Source: Eucalyptus grandis
Taxonomy: Eukaryota > Streptophyta > Magnoliopsida > Myrtales > Myrtaceae
Direction: 5' to 3'
Length of the DNA stretch: 64,000 bases
Assembly (NCBI RefSeq): GCF_016545825.1
Contig: NC_052620.1
Span: forward strand, 9,424,001 to 9,488,000
The position numbers and the translations under genes were made by a program. The notes below the pieces were generated by a model that searched no databases, was not told the origin of the DNA, and was given only the letters and a program-made list of their open reading frames with translations. Positions 1 through 12,000 of the stretch are shown one piece after another (the stretch's first letter is position 1; the number at the start of each line of letters is the position of its first letter).

Positions 1-2239
1 CGGCAGTTAGCCGCTTGGTAAAAAATAAAAATAAAAATTTGCTTCTCTTGCCCTTGCAAATTACGAGAGAACAGGTGACCTAACAAAGCAAGGGACATAG
101 GACTTCGTGTCTCCATCTCACTTCAGGTCCATCCAATCATCTGCAAACTAGTGAAGGGTAAAGTTGTATCGCTTCCAGTTATTCAACTCTTGAAAGAGTT
201 CATGTCTAACACATTTCCTCTTGTTTGTTGCGGGATCACTGTTGTCAAAAGCAAGGATAACGAATCAATGAGAAGCATGTCTTGTTTGTTGCGGGATTAC
301 CTTCTTGTCAAAAACAAAGATAATAAATCAATGAGAGGCATGACAAACTCTCCTAAGCGAAATGGCGTCCTGAGTAATCGCCAAAGCAAATGACAGAAAA
401 TCTTCAGGCCTCAACCCACATTTGATTTTGGCCAGACTAATTGATCTACTTGTACATCTTCTCTTCTACAGGGGCAAAAGCAGAGATGCCCGATCGAATT
501 CCCAACCCCGACTGATCATTCATGTGTCATATCCCTAATCAATAGGGACAACCATCGACACCCATTTGCAAATAACCCTTTTGATGTTCAAAATTTAACA
601 TATTTGGAAACACCATTATGTTAGCCCCTAAAGTTGTCAATAGGGTCTTTTTTGAGTCAAAACCATTCACTTGTTTTGAAGAGTTCAAACTCCATCATAT
701 TCAAAATGTTGCATGTTGTTTCCAAATGAATTCTACATGATGATTTTGTCTATCTAGATCACCGATTCCACCGAGGACTATTAGAATAAACAGATAAGTG
801 AAGAATACAAGATTAATTGAGCATGCTGGATGAGGTGCGTCGGAATGACGAAAGGCAAACCATATCCTACACACGGTCCCCCCATCTATACACTGGTGAG
901 ATGAGTGCGAAGATTCCATGACTGCGGGGTAAAGAGTTCTCTCGCGAATGGTACGATAACCAAAACAGTGAGAGGCATTTCATTGCTCACCCCATTGAGC
1001 CCCATACACCGATGAAATTTCTGTCCTATCCCTCGTCAAGAACCACCCCATACTTGGGGCGGATCGGAGGCAAAGCAACATCACAAGGTGAGAAGAGAGA
1101 TAGAAATTTTCTTGCTCGCACTTGCATCAATCTTTGGTGTTCTTATTGCATATGAACACTCATGTTAATTTAAGTGCCCTAGAGTCATGAAGAGCAATTC
1201 TTTCTCTATGCACTTGTATTCATTGTACAACCCAATTGAGTACGTAATTTCACCCTCACATGAAGGCAAAGCGAAGCTACCGCCATTTGAGCAAAGATAA
1301 CCGAAGTGCCGGCAAAAAAAAAAAAAAAATGAAGACTCAATAGTCTAACAAAGGCGTTTGCTTGAACTTGTCAAGATCAACTCTCAAGCAACAAAAAAAG
1401 CATGGGCATAAAAAAAAAAAGCGGTGTACCTGGTAAAAGCAAGGTCAATGCCCATAAATGAAAAACTGGAATAAAAATAGGGGCATGAAAAAGCAAAGTG
1501 CTCCGGTAAAAGCAAGGCCAATGTCCCCAGAGTCAAAAATGCAACCAAGAAAATGTTGCTTTGTTGTGGTCCATAGAACCTCCATTTGACAATGACAAGA
1601 AAGACTAGCAACAAATGTCGAGACAGTCACCAACTCTCACCCTCTTACATGTGAATCAAGCCTACTTTGCATCCCATTGTAAAAGTCTCTTAGGACTAGG
1701 GGCACTTCAATTAACGTAGGATTTCATATGTCTATAAGCATCGCTCGAAGAAGTACGAGCAAGATTACTCTATCTCTTTTCGCAGATTCTTGACTTGTAA
1801 ACCCGGAGATGATCGTGCAGCATTTTCGTCCATCGGCTTCAACCTTGATGGTCCCCTTCGATGAGCCACCGACCAAGACTTCATCACGGTTTCAACAAAG
1901 ACCTCTCACATTGGTAAAGTCGTACCGTTTGCGAGAATACTCGGACCCGCTGACATGATGACGGTGAGATAGTGTGGTCCTTATGAATCCTGCATCAATG
2001 GTCAGGATAGCCTTTTCCATGAGAGTGAGTGGAAAGTCCTTTCAGACGGAAAGTCCCTCATCTAGCATGCTCAAGACATCTACATTCTAAATGAAGGTTG
2101 TCTTTCAAAATTTTCCCCAGTGGAAATCAAAAGATGCGGGCGACAAAATTATCATGCATGAATCTCATTTGAACTCATGAATTTACAGCATATATAATCA
2201 TGTGTGCATACTGTGCAAATAACAGACACACTCTTAGAG

Positions 2240-2935
2240 ATCAGAGATATTGCCAGGTAAGCATATCTCTATCCCCATTTGTCTTAAGGTACCTATCACT
2301 GTCCAGGTACTCTCTTCTTGACACTCGACCTATTCGAGTTGTCCCTTGAGTTTGGGTGCTTGCAATTGTCTCAGTATCCCATTGTCTTTGAGTACCGGCC
2401 ACCGTCCGGATACTCCATTTTCTTGACACTCGACCTATTCGAGTTGTCCTCAAAGTATTGATACTTGTGACTGACCAAGTATCCCTTTATTGTTAAATAC
2501 CTATTGCTGTCTAGGTATCCCTGTTGTCTTTGAGTACCGGTCACCGTTCGGATACTCCCTTTTCCTGACACTCGACATGTTCAAGTTATCCCCAGTATTG
2601 ATACTTGGTGACCAAGTATCTCTTGGAATACCTACTGCTGTCTAGGTATCCCCATATCGTCAAGTACCCACGTTGTCCAGGTACTTCCTTTTCATGGCAC
2701 TCAACTTGCCCAAGTTGTCCCCAAATAATAGCAGCTGTTCAAACATTACCTTTGCTTTGTGTGCCTCGCGCTACCAGGTATGCTTTCTTACACTTGGACC
2801 AACCGAGTGGTCCAGGTTGTATCATTAAATACTTGTGTTCATCCAAGTATTCCAGTACTTTGTACACCTGTGGCTATCCAGGTGTTCCACCCCTTTTAAG
2901 TGCCTACGGCAATCCAGGTAAGCCTCGTGCTACAT
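2240..2935 (+). repeat. Irregular tandem repeat (about 90 bp theme)
   Basis: A loosely repeated theme alternates 'cttgacactcgacctattcg' with 'ccaggtac/ccaagtat' pieces. Copies are divergent and the spacing is uneven. It is the first of several adjoining arrays in the presumed retrotransposon 3' region. Short ORFs in it are by-products of the repetition. Confidence 0.7.
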
Positions 2936-2949
2936 TCAAATTCCCTTTA

Positions 2950-3745
2950 CCAGGAGGTGAGAGACCTTCATGAATATCCAGGTACGTCCTCGATATTTCC
3001 CTTTATCAGGAGGTGAGAGACCTTCACGAATATGCGAGACCCATCCTCGATATTCCCCTTTACCAGGAGGTGAGAGACCTTCATGAATATGTGAGGCACG
3101 TCCTCAATATTCTCAATTACCAGGAGGTGAGAGACCTTCACGAATATGCGAGACCCATTCTCAATATTCTCAATTACCAGGAGGTGAGAGACCTTCACGA
3201 ATATGCGGGGCACGCCCTCGATATTCCCAATTACCAGGAGGTGAGAGACCTTCACGAATATGCGGGGCACGCCCTCGATATTCCCAATTACCGGAGGTGA
3301 GAGACCTTCACAAATATGTGGGCACGCCTCAATATTCCCATTACCGGGAGGTGAGAGACCTTCACAAATATCCTGGTACATCCTCGATATTTCCCTTTAC
3401 CAGGAGGTGAGAGACCTTCACGAATATGCGAGACCCATCCTCGATATTCCCTTTACCGTGGAGGTGAGAGACCTTCATGAATATGTGAGACACGTCCTCA
3501 ATATTCTCAATTACCAGGAGGTGAGAGACCTTCATGAATATCCGGGGCACGTCCTCGATATTCCCCATACTAGGAGGTGAGAGACCTTCACAAATATCCC
3601 AGGTACACCCTCGATATTCCCAATTACCAGGAGGTGAGAGACCTTCATGAATATCCAAGGTACGTCCTCGATATTCCCACTACCAGGAGGTGAGAAACCT
3701 TCATGTATATGCAAGACCCATCCTCGATATTTCCACACGAATATC
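2950..3745 (+). repeat. Minisatellite, about 14 units of 54-60 bp
   Basis: Each unit contains 'ggaggtgagagaccttcacg' followed by 'aatat', a variable middle and 'ctcgatattccc'. About fourteen units run head to tail without unique spacers. The unit length is close to a multiple of three in places, so both strands show spurious repetitive ORFs. They are not protein genes. Confidence 0.92.
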
Positions 3746-3769
3746 TCAGGTATGCCTTGATTCTTCCTT

Positions 3770-4125
3770 CAGAGTTTGTACTTGTGATCATCCAGGTATC
3801 TCCAAAGAGTTTGTACCTGTGATCGTCCAGGTACCCCTTCGATACTTGTGATCATCCAAGTATCTCCAAAGAGTTTGTACCTGTGATCATCCAGGTACCC
3901 CTCCGATGCTTGTGATCGTCCAGGTATCCCCAAAGAGTTTGTACCTGTGATCGTCTAGGTACCCCTTCGATACTTGTGATCATCCAAGTATCCCCCAAGA
4001 GTTTATACCTGTGATCGTCCAGGTACCCCTCCGATGCTTGTAATCATCCAGGTATCCCCCAAGATTTTGCACCTGTGATCATCCAGGTACCCCTCCGATG
4101 CTTGTGATCGTCTAGGTATCTTCCA
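3770..4125 (+). repeat. Tandem repeat, about 6 units of 64 bp
   Basis: The unit alternates 'gtacctgtgatcgtccaggt' with 'gatacttgtgatcatccaag' and 'tatcccccaaagagttt'. Each 64-bp unit is itself two half-units of about 32 bp. It directly follows the 57-bp array but is unrelated to it in sequence. Confidence 0.88.
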
Positions 4126-4129
4126 AATT

Positions 4130-4690
4130 GATGCCCAGAGAAAGGTCGGCGCATCCTCCCGAGAAAGGTCGGGTTCCAACCAGTGTCTTTGACAAAGCTA
4201 GTCGGACACCCCAACAAACAGATGCTCCGAGAAAGGTCGCGCATCTCCCAGAAAGTCGGGTATCAACCGGTGTCCTCGATACAAATCGGGCACCCCAAAT
4301 GAGATGCCCCGAGAAAGGTCGGTGCATCTCCCGTCAAGGCGATCGAAGAAAGGTTCAGGTCTTAGACAAATCATGGATTGTTTTAACAGCGAGAAGAATG
4401 GTTCGGGTCCGGGAGAAGCAACTTCCATCAAGGCGACCGAAGAATGGTTCGGAGTCCCGGACAAACCACGATTACTCCAACGAGACGACCGAAGAATGGT
4501 TCGGGTCCTAAAAAACAATCTCCCGTCAAGGCGACCGAAGAAAGGTTCGGGTCCTAGACAAATCATGAATTGTTTTAACGGGACGGCGAAGAATGGTTTG
4601 GTCCGAGACAAATCACTTATTGCTCTAACGGGCGACCGAAGAAAGGTTCGGGTCCTGGAAAAGCAATCTCCTCGCACAGCGAGGTAAGAT
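4130..4690 (+). repeat. Two further short-period arrays (gagaaaggtcg and gaagaaaggttcggg)
   Basis: Positions 4130-4330 repeat a 'gagaaaggtcggcgcatc' theme. Positions 4330-4690 repeat 'cgaccgaagaaaggttcggg' about seven times at roughly 48-bp spacing. These are the last arrays before the LTR. ORFs on both strands here come from the repetition. Confidence 0.82.
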
Positions 4691-4910
4691 GACGCCTTGA
4701 TACTTGCCAAAACTCGAGGTTCACACCCTATCTCACTCACTCTCGGTAAGTAACTATAGGTATCTTCTTATACTGTCTTAGTATATGTAAAGTTATATTG
4801 CTCTTTTTCTGCATAGAATAATAGGTCCCAAATAAAATCTACTACGCATGCATGGATAAAATTGAGGCACTGGATCTGTCTTTGAATGCAACCTCTCGTG
4901 GAGCTCACCT

Positions 4911-4924
4911 TCAAGAGGGGCAGC
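4911..4924 (+). promoter_or_regulatory. Polypurine tract of gypsy element
   Basis: The purine-rich run 'caagaggggcagc' lies directly against the LTR start TGTTGACACC. This is the expected position and composition of a plus-strand DNA primer. Confidence 0.7.
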
Positions 4925-5384
4925 TGTTGACACCTCAATTTTAATCGAGTCAATTTTATTAATCAAGTTTTTAATTCATTTCGGATAAGTATTCAATAAA
5001 AAAAATAAAAACAAGAAAAGCAAAAGCAAAAAAGCAGCCAGCCCCTTTTTCTTTCTCCCTTCGCACCCGACCTGCGCCCCCTCTTCTTCTTCCTGTCTTC
5101 TTCTTCTTCATTCGCCTGCATCTCACGCGCGGTGGCCGGCGATGCGCTCAAGGGCCCAGCCTACGGCAGAGAGGCACAGGTAGGCCGCCGAAGGAGAGGA
5201 CAACGCGCATGCGCTTCAATGCGCGCCTTTAATGCTGAGATGAGACGCCGGTTGGGCGCGGAGTCCGTTCGGCAAGCCAAAGACCGGCGGCCGAGCTCCT
5301 CCGTCGACCGGACCCCTCGCCTATAAATAGTGGAGCACCTCCGTCGACACCAACCAGGCGAACTCCGAGATCCTTTGGGGGCTA
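4925..5384 (+). mobile_element. 3' LTR (family A, TGTTGACACC), cut by assembly gap
   Basis: The LTR begins TGTTGACACCTCAATTTT, matching the starts of other family A LTRs at 27920 and 35244 and, inverted, at 31587. A TATA-like box 'ctataaatag' sits at 5321-5330 after a pyrimidine-rich then GC-rich stretch. The end of the LTR falls in or beyond the N run. Confidence 0.75.
5321..5330 (+). promoter_or_regulatory. TATA-like box in LTR
   Basis: CTATAAATAG lies in the family A LTR, a plausible retrotransposon U3 promoter. It corresponds to the TATA-like site at 28417 in another family member. Confidence 0.5.
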
Positions 5385-5484
5385 NNNNNNNNNNNNNNNN
5401 NNNNNNNNNNNNNNNNNNNNNNNNNNNNNNNNNNNNNNNNNNNNNNNNNNNNNNNNNNNNNNNNNNNNNNNNNNNNNNNNNNNN
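5385..5484. other. Assembly gap (100 N)
   Basis: Exactly 100 N, probably a default scaffold gap. The retroelements on its two sides belong to different families and point in opposite directions. Confidence 0.99.
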
Positions 5485-5689
5485 ATGGTTCAAGCCTTAC
5501 ACTGCAACCCGACTTCTAAATCCACACTGGATTAGAATATGAGCAATCCGCACACAACAAACAATTCTAGCACTCAGCTAACACAGACATGCATCGACAT
5601 GAATTTAAAGGCCTTTCCTACTAACTATCCCATGGTCAACGCTCCTTATCACTCCAATCTTCAACCTCGCTCGATACCACTTAAATGGA
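5485..5689 (-). mobile_element. 5' internal start of a minus-strand gypsy element, with PBS
   Basis: Read on the minus strand, the LTR end ...GGGCGTGACA is followed ten bases later by TGGTATCGAGC. This resembles the 3' end complement of initiator-tRNA-Met that primes most plant LTR elements (5668-5680). The rest of the internal region would run left into the gap. No protein domain is visible in this short piece. Confidence 0.55.
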
Positions 5690-8600
5690 TGTCACGCCCG
5701 ATCCTCGCACGCACACATCCTTCTACCTTGGTCGATTTTATAATGCGATCGCAGGACAATGTATCGCCGACCCTTTCTTTTTATTAAGCACATGCGGAAG
5801 CAATTAAAATCCCTGACAATAAACGATGGGATAGAAAAGCAGGGCCATATTTTTCATATTGAAATTTATAAACCACACTTTTATACAAACCACAAACCAT
5901 TTCATAACTATTCACATCAAAACAGAGATCTTAAAAAGAAGACAAAACTTAGATGAACTAGGCCGTACTCAAGGCCCCTCTCTCGAATTGTCTTCTTCTT
6001 CCAAAAATCCTTTTCTTCGATCTCACCTCCGAGTTCTCCTTCTCGGATTCTTCCTCCTCGCCTCTTCAAAGGGGGTCCCGAAATGGTTTTCCCCAAACCG
6101 GATGGGATGAGACTACGTCTCGCGAGTTCTACCCCACTAAGCCCGATTAGATAAACTATTATACTACAGGCTGCCTAAACACACAGGCGAGGACTTACCT
6201 TGTCTCGATCCCACCCGCAAGTCAATACAATTCATAATAGGCACCCAAGCAATCATATCACCGATCGAAGCATCGATCAAATTGACCTAGTCGATTATAT
6301 TCCAACAAGACCACTCACAGTCAATTTCCATTCAGACAATCAATTCACAACATCAAATCAAAGCATCGACCTAGTCGATTACATGTCAAACAAATCAATC
6401 CCCACTGTGGGATATTTAAAAGCTAGGGCCACGTGTATTCTCCAGGACGACCTTCCAAGTCTCCGAGTCACGTGCCTCGAACCTTGGGCCCACGTGCATT
6501 CTCTAAAGCGACCTCTTCGCCAGGTGATACATCAAGTCACCGAGCCACGTGCCCTTTTAGATGCCTCGTACTTAGTCACGTAGCTCCATCAATGCTCTCG
6601 AGTCGATTCGCCAAGGTGACGTACAGTGAACACTTTACTATGCTCTCGGGCGTCTTTTCGCCGTGGTGATACACTGATCACAGAGCCAACATAAACAATT
6701 CAATATGCTCTCGGGCGTCTTTTTTCGCCGTGGTGATACAACCGATCACAGAGCCAACATAAACAATTCAATATGCTCTCGGGCGTCTTTTCGCCGTGGT
6801 GATACACTCCATCACAGAGCCAACGTAAACAATTCAATATGCTCTCGGGCGTCTTTTTTCGCCGTGGTGATACACTCATCACAGAGCCAACATAAACAAT
6901 TCAATATGCTCTCGGGCGTCTTTTTTCGCCGTGGTGATACACCGATCACGAGCCAACATAAACAATTCAATATGCTCTCGGCGTCTTTTTCGCCGTGGTG
7001 ATATTCCAATACCCAACGATTTCTCAATCAATTAATTAAATCAACTCAACAAAGCATTATCAATGCTAAATAACATACTTGGTCAATTCAATCTCAATCA
7101 ATTCAATCAAATTAGGGTAAACCCTAAAATATCTTAATTTATTCACTTCCATACAACGTGGAGCTCAAATAAATAAACGGGCTGCGCCACGACGATCAGC
7201 ACGAGATTTCGGTCGTCGGCCATCAAAATCTTAATTTCCGAAAAATAATTAATTTATTTATTAATTTCGAAAATTAAATTATTATTATTAAAAATTCAAT
7301 TTAGCTCAAAATAAAGCCCGATTACATAAACGGACTTCACCACGGTCATCAGCATAATTTTCCGGTTCCAGACCATCTCAGTTGAATTTTCTAAAATAAA
7401 TAATTATTTAATTTAATTTCGAATATTAAATAATTAATATTAAAAACCCCATTTAGCTCAAATTAAAGCCCGATTAAATAAACGGACTTCACCACAGTCA
7501 TCAGCACAATATTCGGTCCCGGACCATCTCCCTTGAATTTTCGGAAAAATAAATAATTATTTAATTTAATTCCGAAAATTAATATTTAAATACTAAAAAT
7601 CCACTTAGGCCCGAAAAGCCTAATTGAGCCCACTAAGGGTCGGGAAAAATCCTGAGGCACTTCCAATAATTAGTAGACCACGTCTACTTGCTAATTACAC
7701 AATCAATTTATCTAAATCACATCACAATTGACTAATAATTGCTAATTAATTCTAATCTAACAACCTAAACATAATTAATTAAATCTAAACCAACCTTAAG
7801 CATAATTAGCCAACTAATCCAAGATTAGTGAGATTACTCACCAAATCGCGCGCAAATCGGATCAATCCGACGGCGGCGACGCGAGGAATGATTCTTCCCA
7901 AAGCACGGCTCGGAGTTCGGGGCGGGAACGGCCCAAAAGCGAGCCCGAAGATGCTGAAACCCACCCGTGGGTCTGCTGGGTGAGGCCGATCTGGGCTGCT
8001 CCGACGGCTAGGGCGGCGGGGAAGCCGGCGGAGGGCGGGGGGTTGGGGGTGGTCCGGCGAGGCTAGGCGGTGGCCGGAGGTGGCCGGACGGGGTGGCTGG
8101 TCGGTGCGGAACAGGGGCGAACAGCAGCTGGTTCGCGCGGCCCGGGCGTGCGTGGACGGCGGAACGGCGCGAGCGCGCGGCGCGGGCGCGCGCGCGGCGG
8201 TGCGGCGGTGCGGCGGCGGGACGAGCGCCTTGCTGTCTTCGGCGGTGATGCTCGCCGCTCGTTCTTCTTCGGCTTACGGGTTCGCACACGAAGAAAGAAG
8301 AAGAAGAAGAAGCTGGTTCACGAGGGAGTTGGGGAAAAAGAGGAAAGAGAGAGATAAGGGAGGGGTTTGACCGGTCAAAAAGGATAAGAAGGAGGAGAAG
8401 AAGCCAATTTAAAATTGGCAAGGGAAGTTCGGTGGGTGGGGAGGCTACGCACGAAGGAGAGACGAGAGGAGAGAGAGAAAGAAAAAGAGAGAAAAGGGAG
8501 AGAGAGAAAAAGAATTAAAATAATAACATTATCTTATTTTCTTTTCTCTTTCCCTTTCCCTTTCTATTTTCTTTTGATCTTCGATTTTTTCCTCCGATAA

Positions 8601-8914
8601 TTTCTTTCTTGAAATTTCGGACTCGTCAATAAATTGATAGACGATGAGACGGTCCTAAATGAATTGTGACACGTCCGAATATTCGATTCCCAAAACCGAA
8701 TTAAATTTCATGATTAAAATCGACTGACGCGATTTTAGTCCAATCCAACCAATTAGGTAGCTTTTAGGGATTTTACCGCGGTTATATCCTTAACGGCTTC
8801 ACCCAATAGGTTAGCTAACTCGTGAGTGATCAGCTCGAGAAAAAGGACCATAGGCACGCCGACGATATGCACATTTCACTTTATCGAAATAGGGTCGAAT
8901 TTCAGGATGTCACA
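5690..8914 (-). mobile_element. 5' LTR of family B (TGTGACATCC...GGCGTGACA), about 3.2 kb
   Basis: The plus-strand edges are TGTCACGCCC and ...GGATGTCACA, giving TG...CA termini. The sequence is homologous along most of its length to the solo LTR at 22118-25459. It holds a tandem array (about 6590-7010), AT-rich segments, and a GC-rich block near 7860-8420 with purine-rich flanks. The adjoining PBS gives the minus orientation. ORFs in the GC-rich block are low-complexity and open on both strands, so they are not called. Confidence 0.72.
6590..7010. repeat. Tandem repeat, about 6 units of 60-67 bp
   Basis: Each unit carries 'atgctctcgggcgtctttt', 'cgccgtggtgatacac' and 'cacagagccaacataaacaa'. 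Copies are very similar, with small indels. The array lies inside the family B LTR at the position where the related LTR at 22118 carries a different array. Confidence 0.92.
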
Positions 8915-10016
8915 TCGGTGGAGATGAAGAAAAACAAATAAAAGAAGCTGAAGTTGCGGGGAAAAGGCAGAGAGGGACGGTCGCTCGATGAAGATGGAGG
9001 CCAGCTTGGACGTGCCGGAGAAGATTAGAAGAAAAAGGCCAAAAGTAAAAAATAAAAATTATCTAGTCCATTAAAGCTTTGTTCCTAAAAACCTCCATGT
9101 ATATCCCTTGTATAACCCCCTCCCCCGCCCCTAATTACTTTCTTGTAATTGAATCCACGAATAATCCAATTTTGGTGCTAAAGTTGCAGCCCCCAACCAT
9201 AGCTCCGAATTTCCTCAAAATAAACTTCAATTTCTTCTCTAATTTCCCCAATTCGATGTCCAATTTTGTTGAAGAAAAGGCCCACACAATTTCTACAAGT
9301 TCCCATCAGCAAATAGCTCAGTTTGGTAGCCAAAATTTCCTTTAATTTCGCCCATCCAAATTTCCGTTCATTTTCCAAAATGTCCAAATTGATTTTCTGT
9401 AAAAATCTTGGAATCGCCAAAAATTCTTTAGAGGATGAGTCGACATTCCTAAAATGAATCGTGACATGACAAAACTTGATTTATGAAATCGAGTTTAATT
9501 TCGTGATTAATTTCAATTTGATGTGATTTTAACACGCCCTAATCTACTGAGTAGCTTTTAGGAATTTTTAATGCAATTGACCTGTGGTTGATTATTTTCG
9601 AGCTACAATGTACATCTTCGACACATTGGCGACTCTCAGTTGTCGTGAAAATCTCGGAGTTTTAAATATGGACACATGGTACAAAAATGACAGAAAAATC
9701 AATCTAATGCCATTTGATAGAAATTTTACAATTAGGTGGAATCACACATGCACTAATCACATACTTCTATCGAATCGACCTATCTCCGATCTCTGATCGA
9801 TTTTGACGGTGCCGTAATAACCCTTGTAGATTAGCACAATCGAGCAGTCAATTCTTGGTCGAATTTTCAAGTCTATTGCGTTTAGATTCCTTAACGACTT
9901 CACCTGATAGGCTAGTTAACTCGTGAGTGGCCAACTCAGAGAAAAATGCTACAGACAAATCGATGAAAGGCTTATTTCATCTCATCGAAATCATATTTGA
10001 AAATTAGGATGTCACA
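8915..10016 (-). mobile_element. Fragment of a second family B LTR
   Basis: The right edge ...GGATGTCACA (10010-10016) is an LTR terminus in minus orientation. The sequence resembles the right third of the LTR at 22118-25459, including a block near 9584 that matches 25029. It appears to be the host LTR into which the 5690-8914 element inserted. Confidence 0.65.
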
Positions 10017-10450
10017 GATATATGCATATATAGTCCCGACAGCATAAAATAAAATATTACACAGTAATACCCTCAGAATTTTATTACCTACTTACTGGAG
10101 ACTTGAGTTAATGATATCTTGGTAAATGGCTATATATCAACAAATGATTTAATTTCAATTTTGATAATGTGGGACTTCGCATATAAAAATTTGTGGAATC
10201 AATGCTAACTATCCTAACACTTTCAACTTTGGCGTGATGCTTTCGGGGCTTTTTAGCCAAAAGAAGCGTCGAAAGCGAGAGCTTTCAGAGAAACAAAGTG
10301 GAAACGGCCATCATCGTGGTCGAGAAGCGTAGCGATCGATATTCACTGCAATCTCCTTGATGGACAAAATAATTTAGAGCACTTTTATGTGTAACTTTGC
10401 TTTTTGGGAGAAATTATCTTCCAATAAATCCCATTGAAAAACATGTCGGG
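10017..10450. other. Intergenic, nothing recognised
   Basis: AT-rich sequence between the LTR remains and the duplicated promoter block. No ORF, repeat or RNA gene is seen. Confidence 0.6.
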
Positions 10451-12000
10451 TTATTTGAAACTCCTGAATAATCTCTGTTTATTAATAAATAACAATCTCA
10501 ACGGGCTTGGTGACTTTTGTTCCCAAAATTTAATATTGATATTTGTTTTCTTCCAATGATCAAGATATTCCGTGAAAAATTCAATCATTGGTAGTCGTCC
10601 TTTGGGAAGATCATCGGCATTGAAAGTACTTTACTAATGTACCGTTGTATGTAATATTGTGTTTGATATGGCGGAGTGGAAAGGAATCAAGGAATGGCAT
10701 GGCATGACTATTCCGGTATTTTGTTTGGTAAAATGTGGAAATAAATTGGAATAGGGATTATTGTGTTTTTTTTTGTCTGTCCTACTCCGTTCCTACGCTA
10801 ACTCTCACTCTTAGACTTTTGCCCTGTCTCCTTTTTTTTTTGGTCGATCCTACTCTATTCCTATGCTAACTCTCACTCTCAGACTTTTGCTCTATCTCAT
10901 TGCAAGACGTGGGAGTCAAAACCCACTCCTGAAACGAAATCGTCCCCACCCCAACCGTCCCTGAGAATGTGGGGATTCGAACCCCTCATCTCCCATTTTC
11001 ATATTGGAAGGGTGGCCACTGGGGCAACCCTAACGGTTAGGGATTCTTGTGTTTGGTTGTTATGAAATAATGCTGTGGGAATGGCATTGAAAGATGATAT
11101 TTTAATAATGTTTACATTGTATTCATATTAATAGTACTAGCAAATGGGCACACGTTTCGTGTATGGAAAAAAAAAAAAAACGGTTGAATCCCTTCAAAAA
11201 GGGGCCAAAATAATTATTCTTTTCTTGCCAAACGTAGATCGGGACAACTCTTGTTCAACATTTTTCCCCCTTTTTCCCCCACTTTACTGGTAATGTCCAA
11301 TTTTTTTCTACATAGAATTTAGCTTAGTATATGTCCAAATAAATTTCCAGGTTAAGCAATAAGTAGAAATATATAAGAGTGAAAAAAACACTACATAAAA
11401 TTACAAAATCAACATTTTATTATTATCATCAGGCAATTCATCTCATAATTTACCGTGGTAAAAAAAGCTAATTTCATGGTGTATTATGATAATGATCCGT
11501 GTAAGAAAAGCTGTCTATTGACATATATATTTTGGTACCGCTTGGGGGCGTGAATTTACCGTGGTCTGCTTGTGCTGTAGCCATGTCTTCGTCAATTACG
11601 AGCACCGCTTGGGGGCGTGAATTACAAGCAAGTCTTGGTCTTGTTGGCTATAAACGAAAAGCCAGATGCAAGTCTTGATCTTCTTGAGCTGCAGCCATGT
11701 CTCCGTCAATTAAGAGCACCGTGTGGGGCGGGTGTTACTTTCTATCCTCTCAATATTTTCAATGGAAGAAGAAAATAATTTGAATAATTGTCGCCCGAGT
11801 ACGAGTCAATAAGATGATGTCGGTTGTATGGGGAGCTCGCGATATTAATATAACCCTTGCATGCACATATCTTCCTCACACTTCTCTCTTCGAAAATCTC
11901 CACTACTCGACGACAATGGAAAGATCAATTACAGCTTTCTCGTTTGCCCTGCTTGCTTCTTTAACTTCAGCACTAGTCCTTGCGGTTCAAGCCCAACCAG
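10451..12000 (+). repeat. Upstream copy of duplicated receptor-kinase promoter plus first exon
   Basis: This block is collinear and very similar to 12003-13219, starting at 'ttatttgaaactcctgaata' and ending at the last base of the signal-peptide exon. At its right edge the exon sequence runs directly into the start of the next copy, which defines the duplication junction at about 12001. The upstream copy is longer mainly because of a SINE at 10760-11037. Confidence 0.9.
10760..11037 (-). mobile_element. tRNA-derived SINE
   Basis: A 278-bp insertion is flanked by direct repeats TAGGGATT (10752-10759 and 11038-11045). The second promoter copy has the empty site (ggaatagggattcttgtg at about 12301). 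On the minus strand it begins with a tRNA-like head containing a B-box-like GGTTCGAATCCC and ends in an A-rich tail, seen as T runs on the left. An internal stretch of about 75 bp is duplicated. A SINE fits the TSD, RNA polymerase III-type box and tail; the family is not identified. Confidence 0.82.

Larger units (their letters stand above)
1..4924 (+). mobile_element. 3' non-coding internal region of a Tat/Ogre-like Ty3-gypsy element
   Basis: No long coding frame is present and only short chance ORFs occur. The stretch ends in a purine-rich tract immediately followed by an LTR start (TGTTGACACC), so it reads as the 3' untranslated internal part of a plus-strand LTR retrotransposon. From about 2240 to 4690 it is a succession of different tandem arrays, listed separately. 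Tandem arrays between pol and the 3' LTR are a known trait of Tat/Ogre elements, so the lineage is inferred from architecture; no pol domain is visible to confirm it. Positions 1-2200 show no gene. Confidence 0.6.

Noticed and set aside
2605..3738. Repetitive ORFs on both strands (EVRDLHEY and KVSHLL-like repeats)
   Set aside because: They are translations of the 57-bp minisatellite, open in several frames at once, with no start context or domain.
2950..3745. Possible CRISPR-like regular repeats
   Set aside because: Repeats are head to tail without unique spacers and the genome is plainly eukaryotic.
4128..4740. ORFs of 127-180 codons on both strands
   Set aside because: Products of short-period tandem repeats; no recognisable protein.
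8008..8421. Arg/Pro/Ala-rich ORFs on both strands
   Set aside because: They lie in the GC-rich block of a retrotransposon LTR, are open on both strands, and have low complexity.
10960..11000. tRNA gene on the minus strand
   Set aside because: A B-box-like GGTTCGAATCCC is present, but no complete cloverleaf is visible, and the block is bounded by TSDs, so it is a SINE head.
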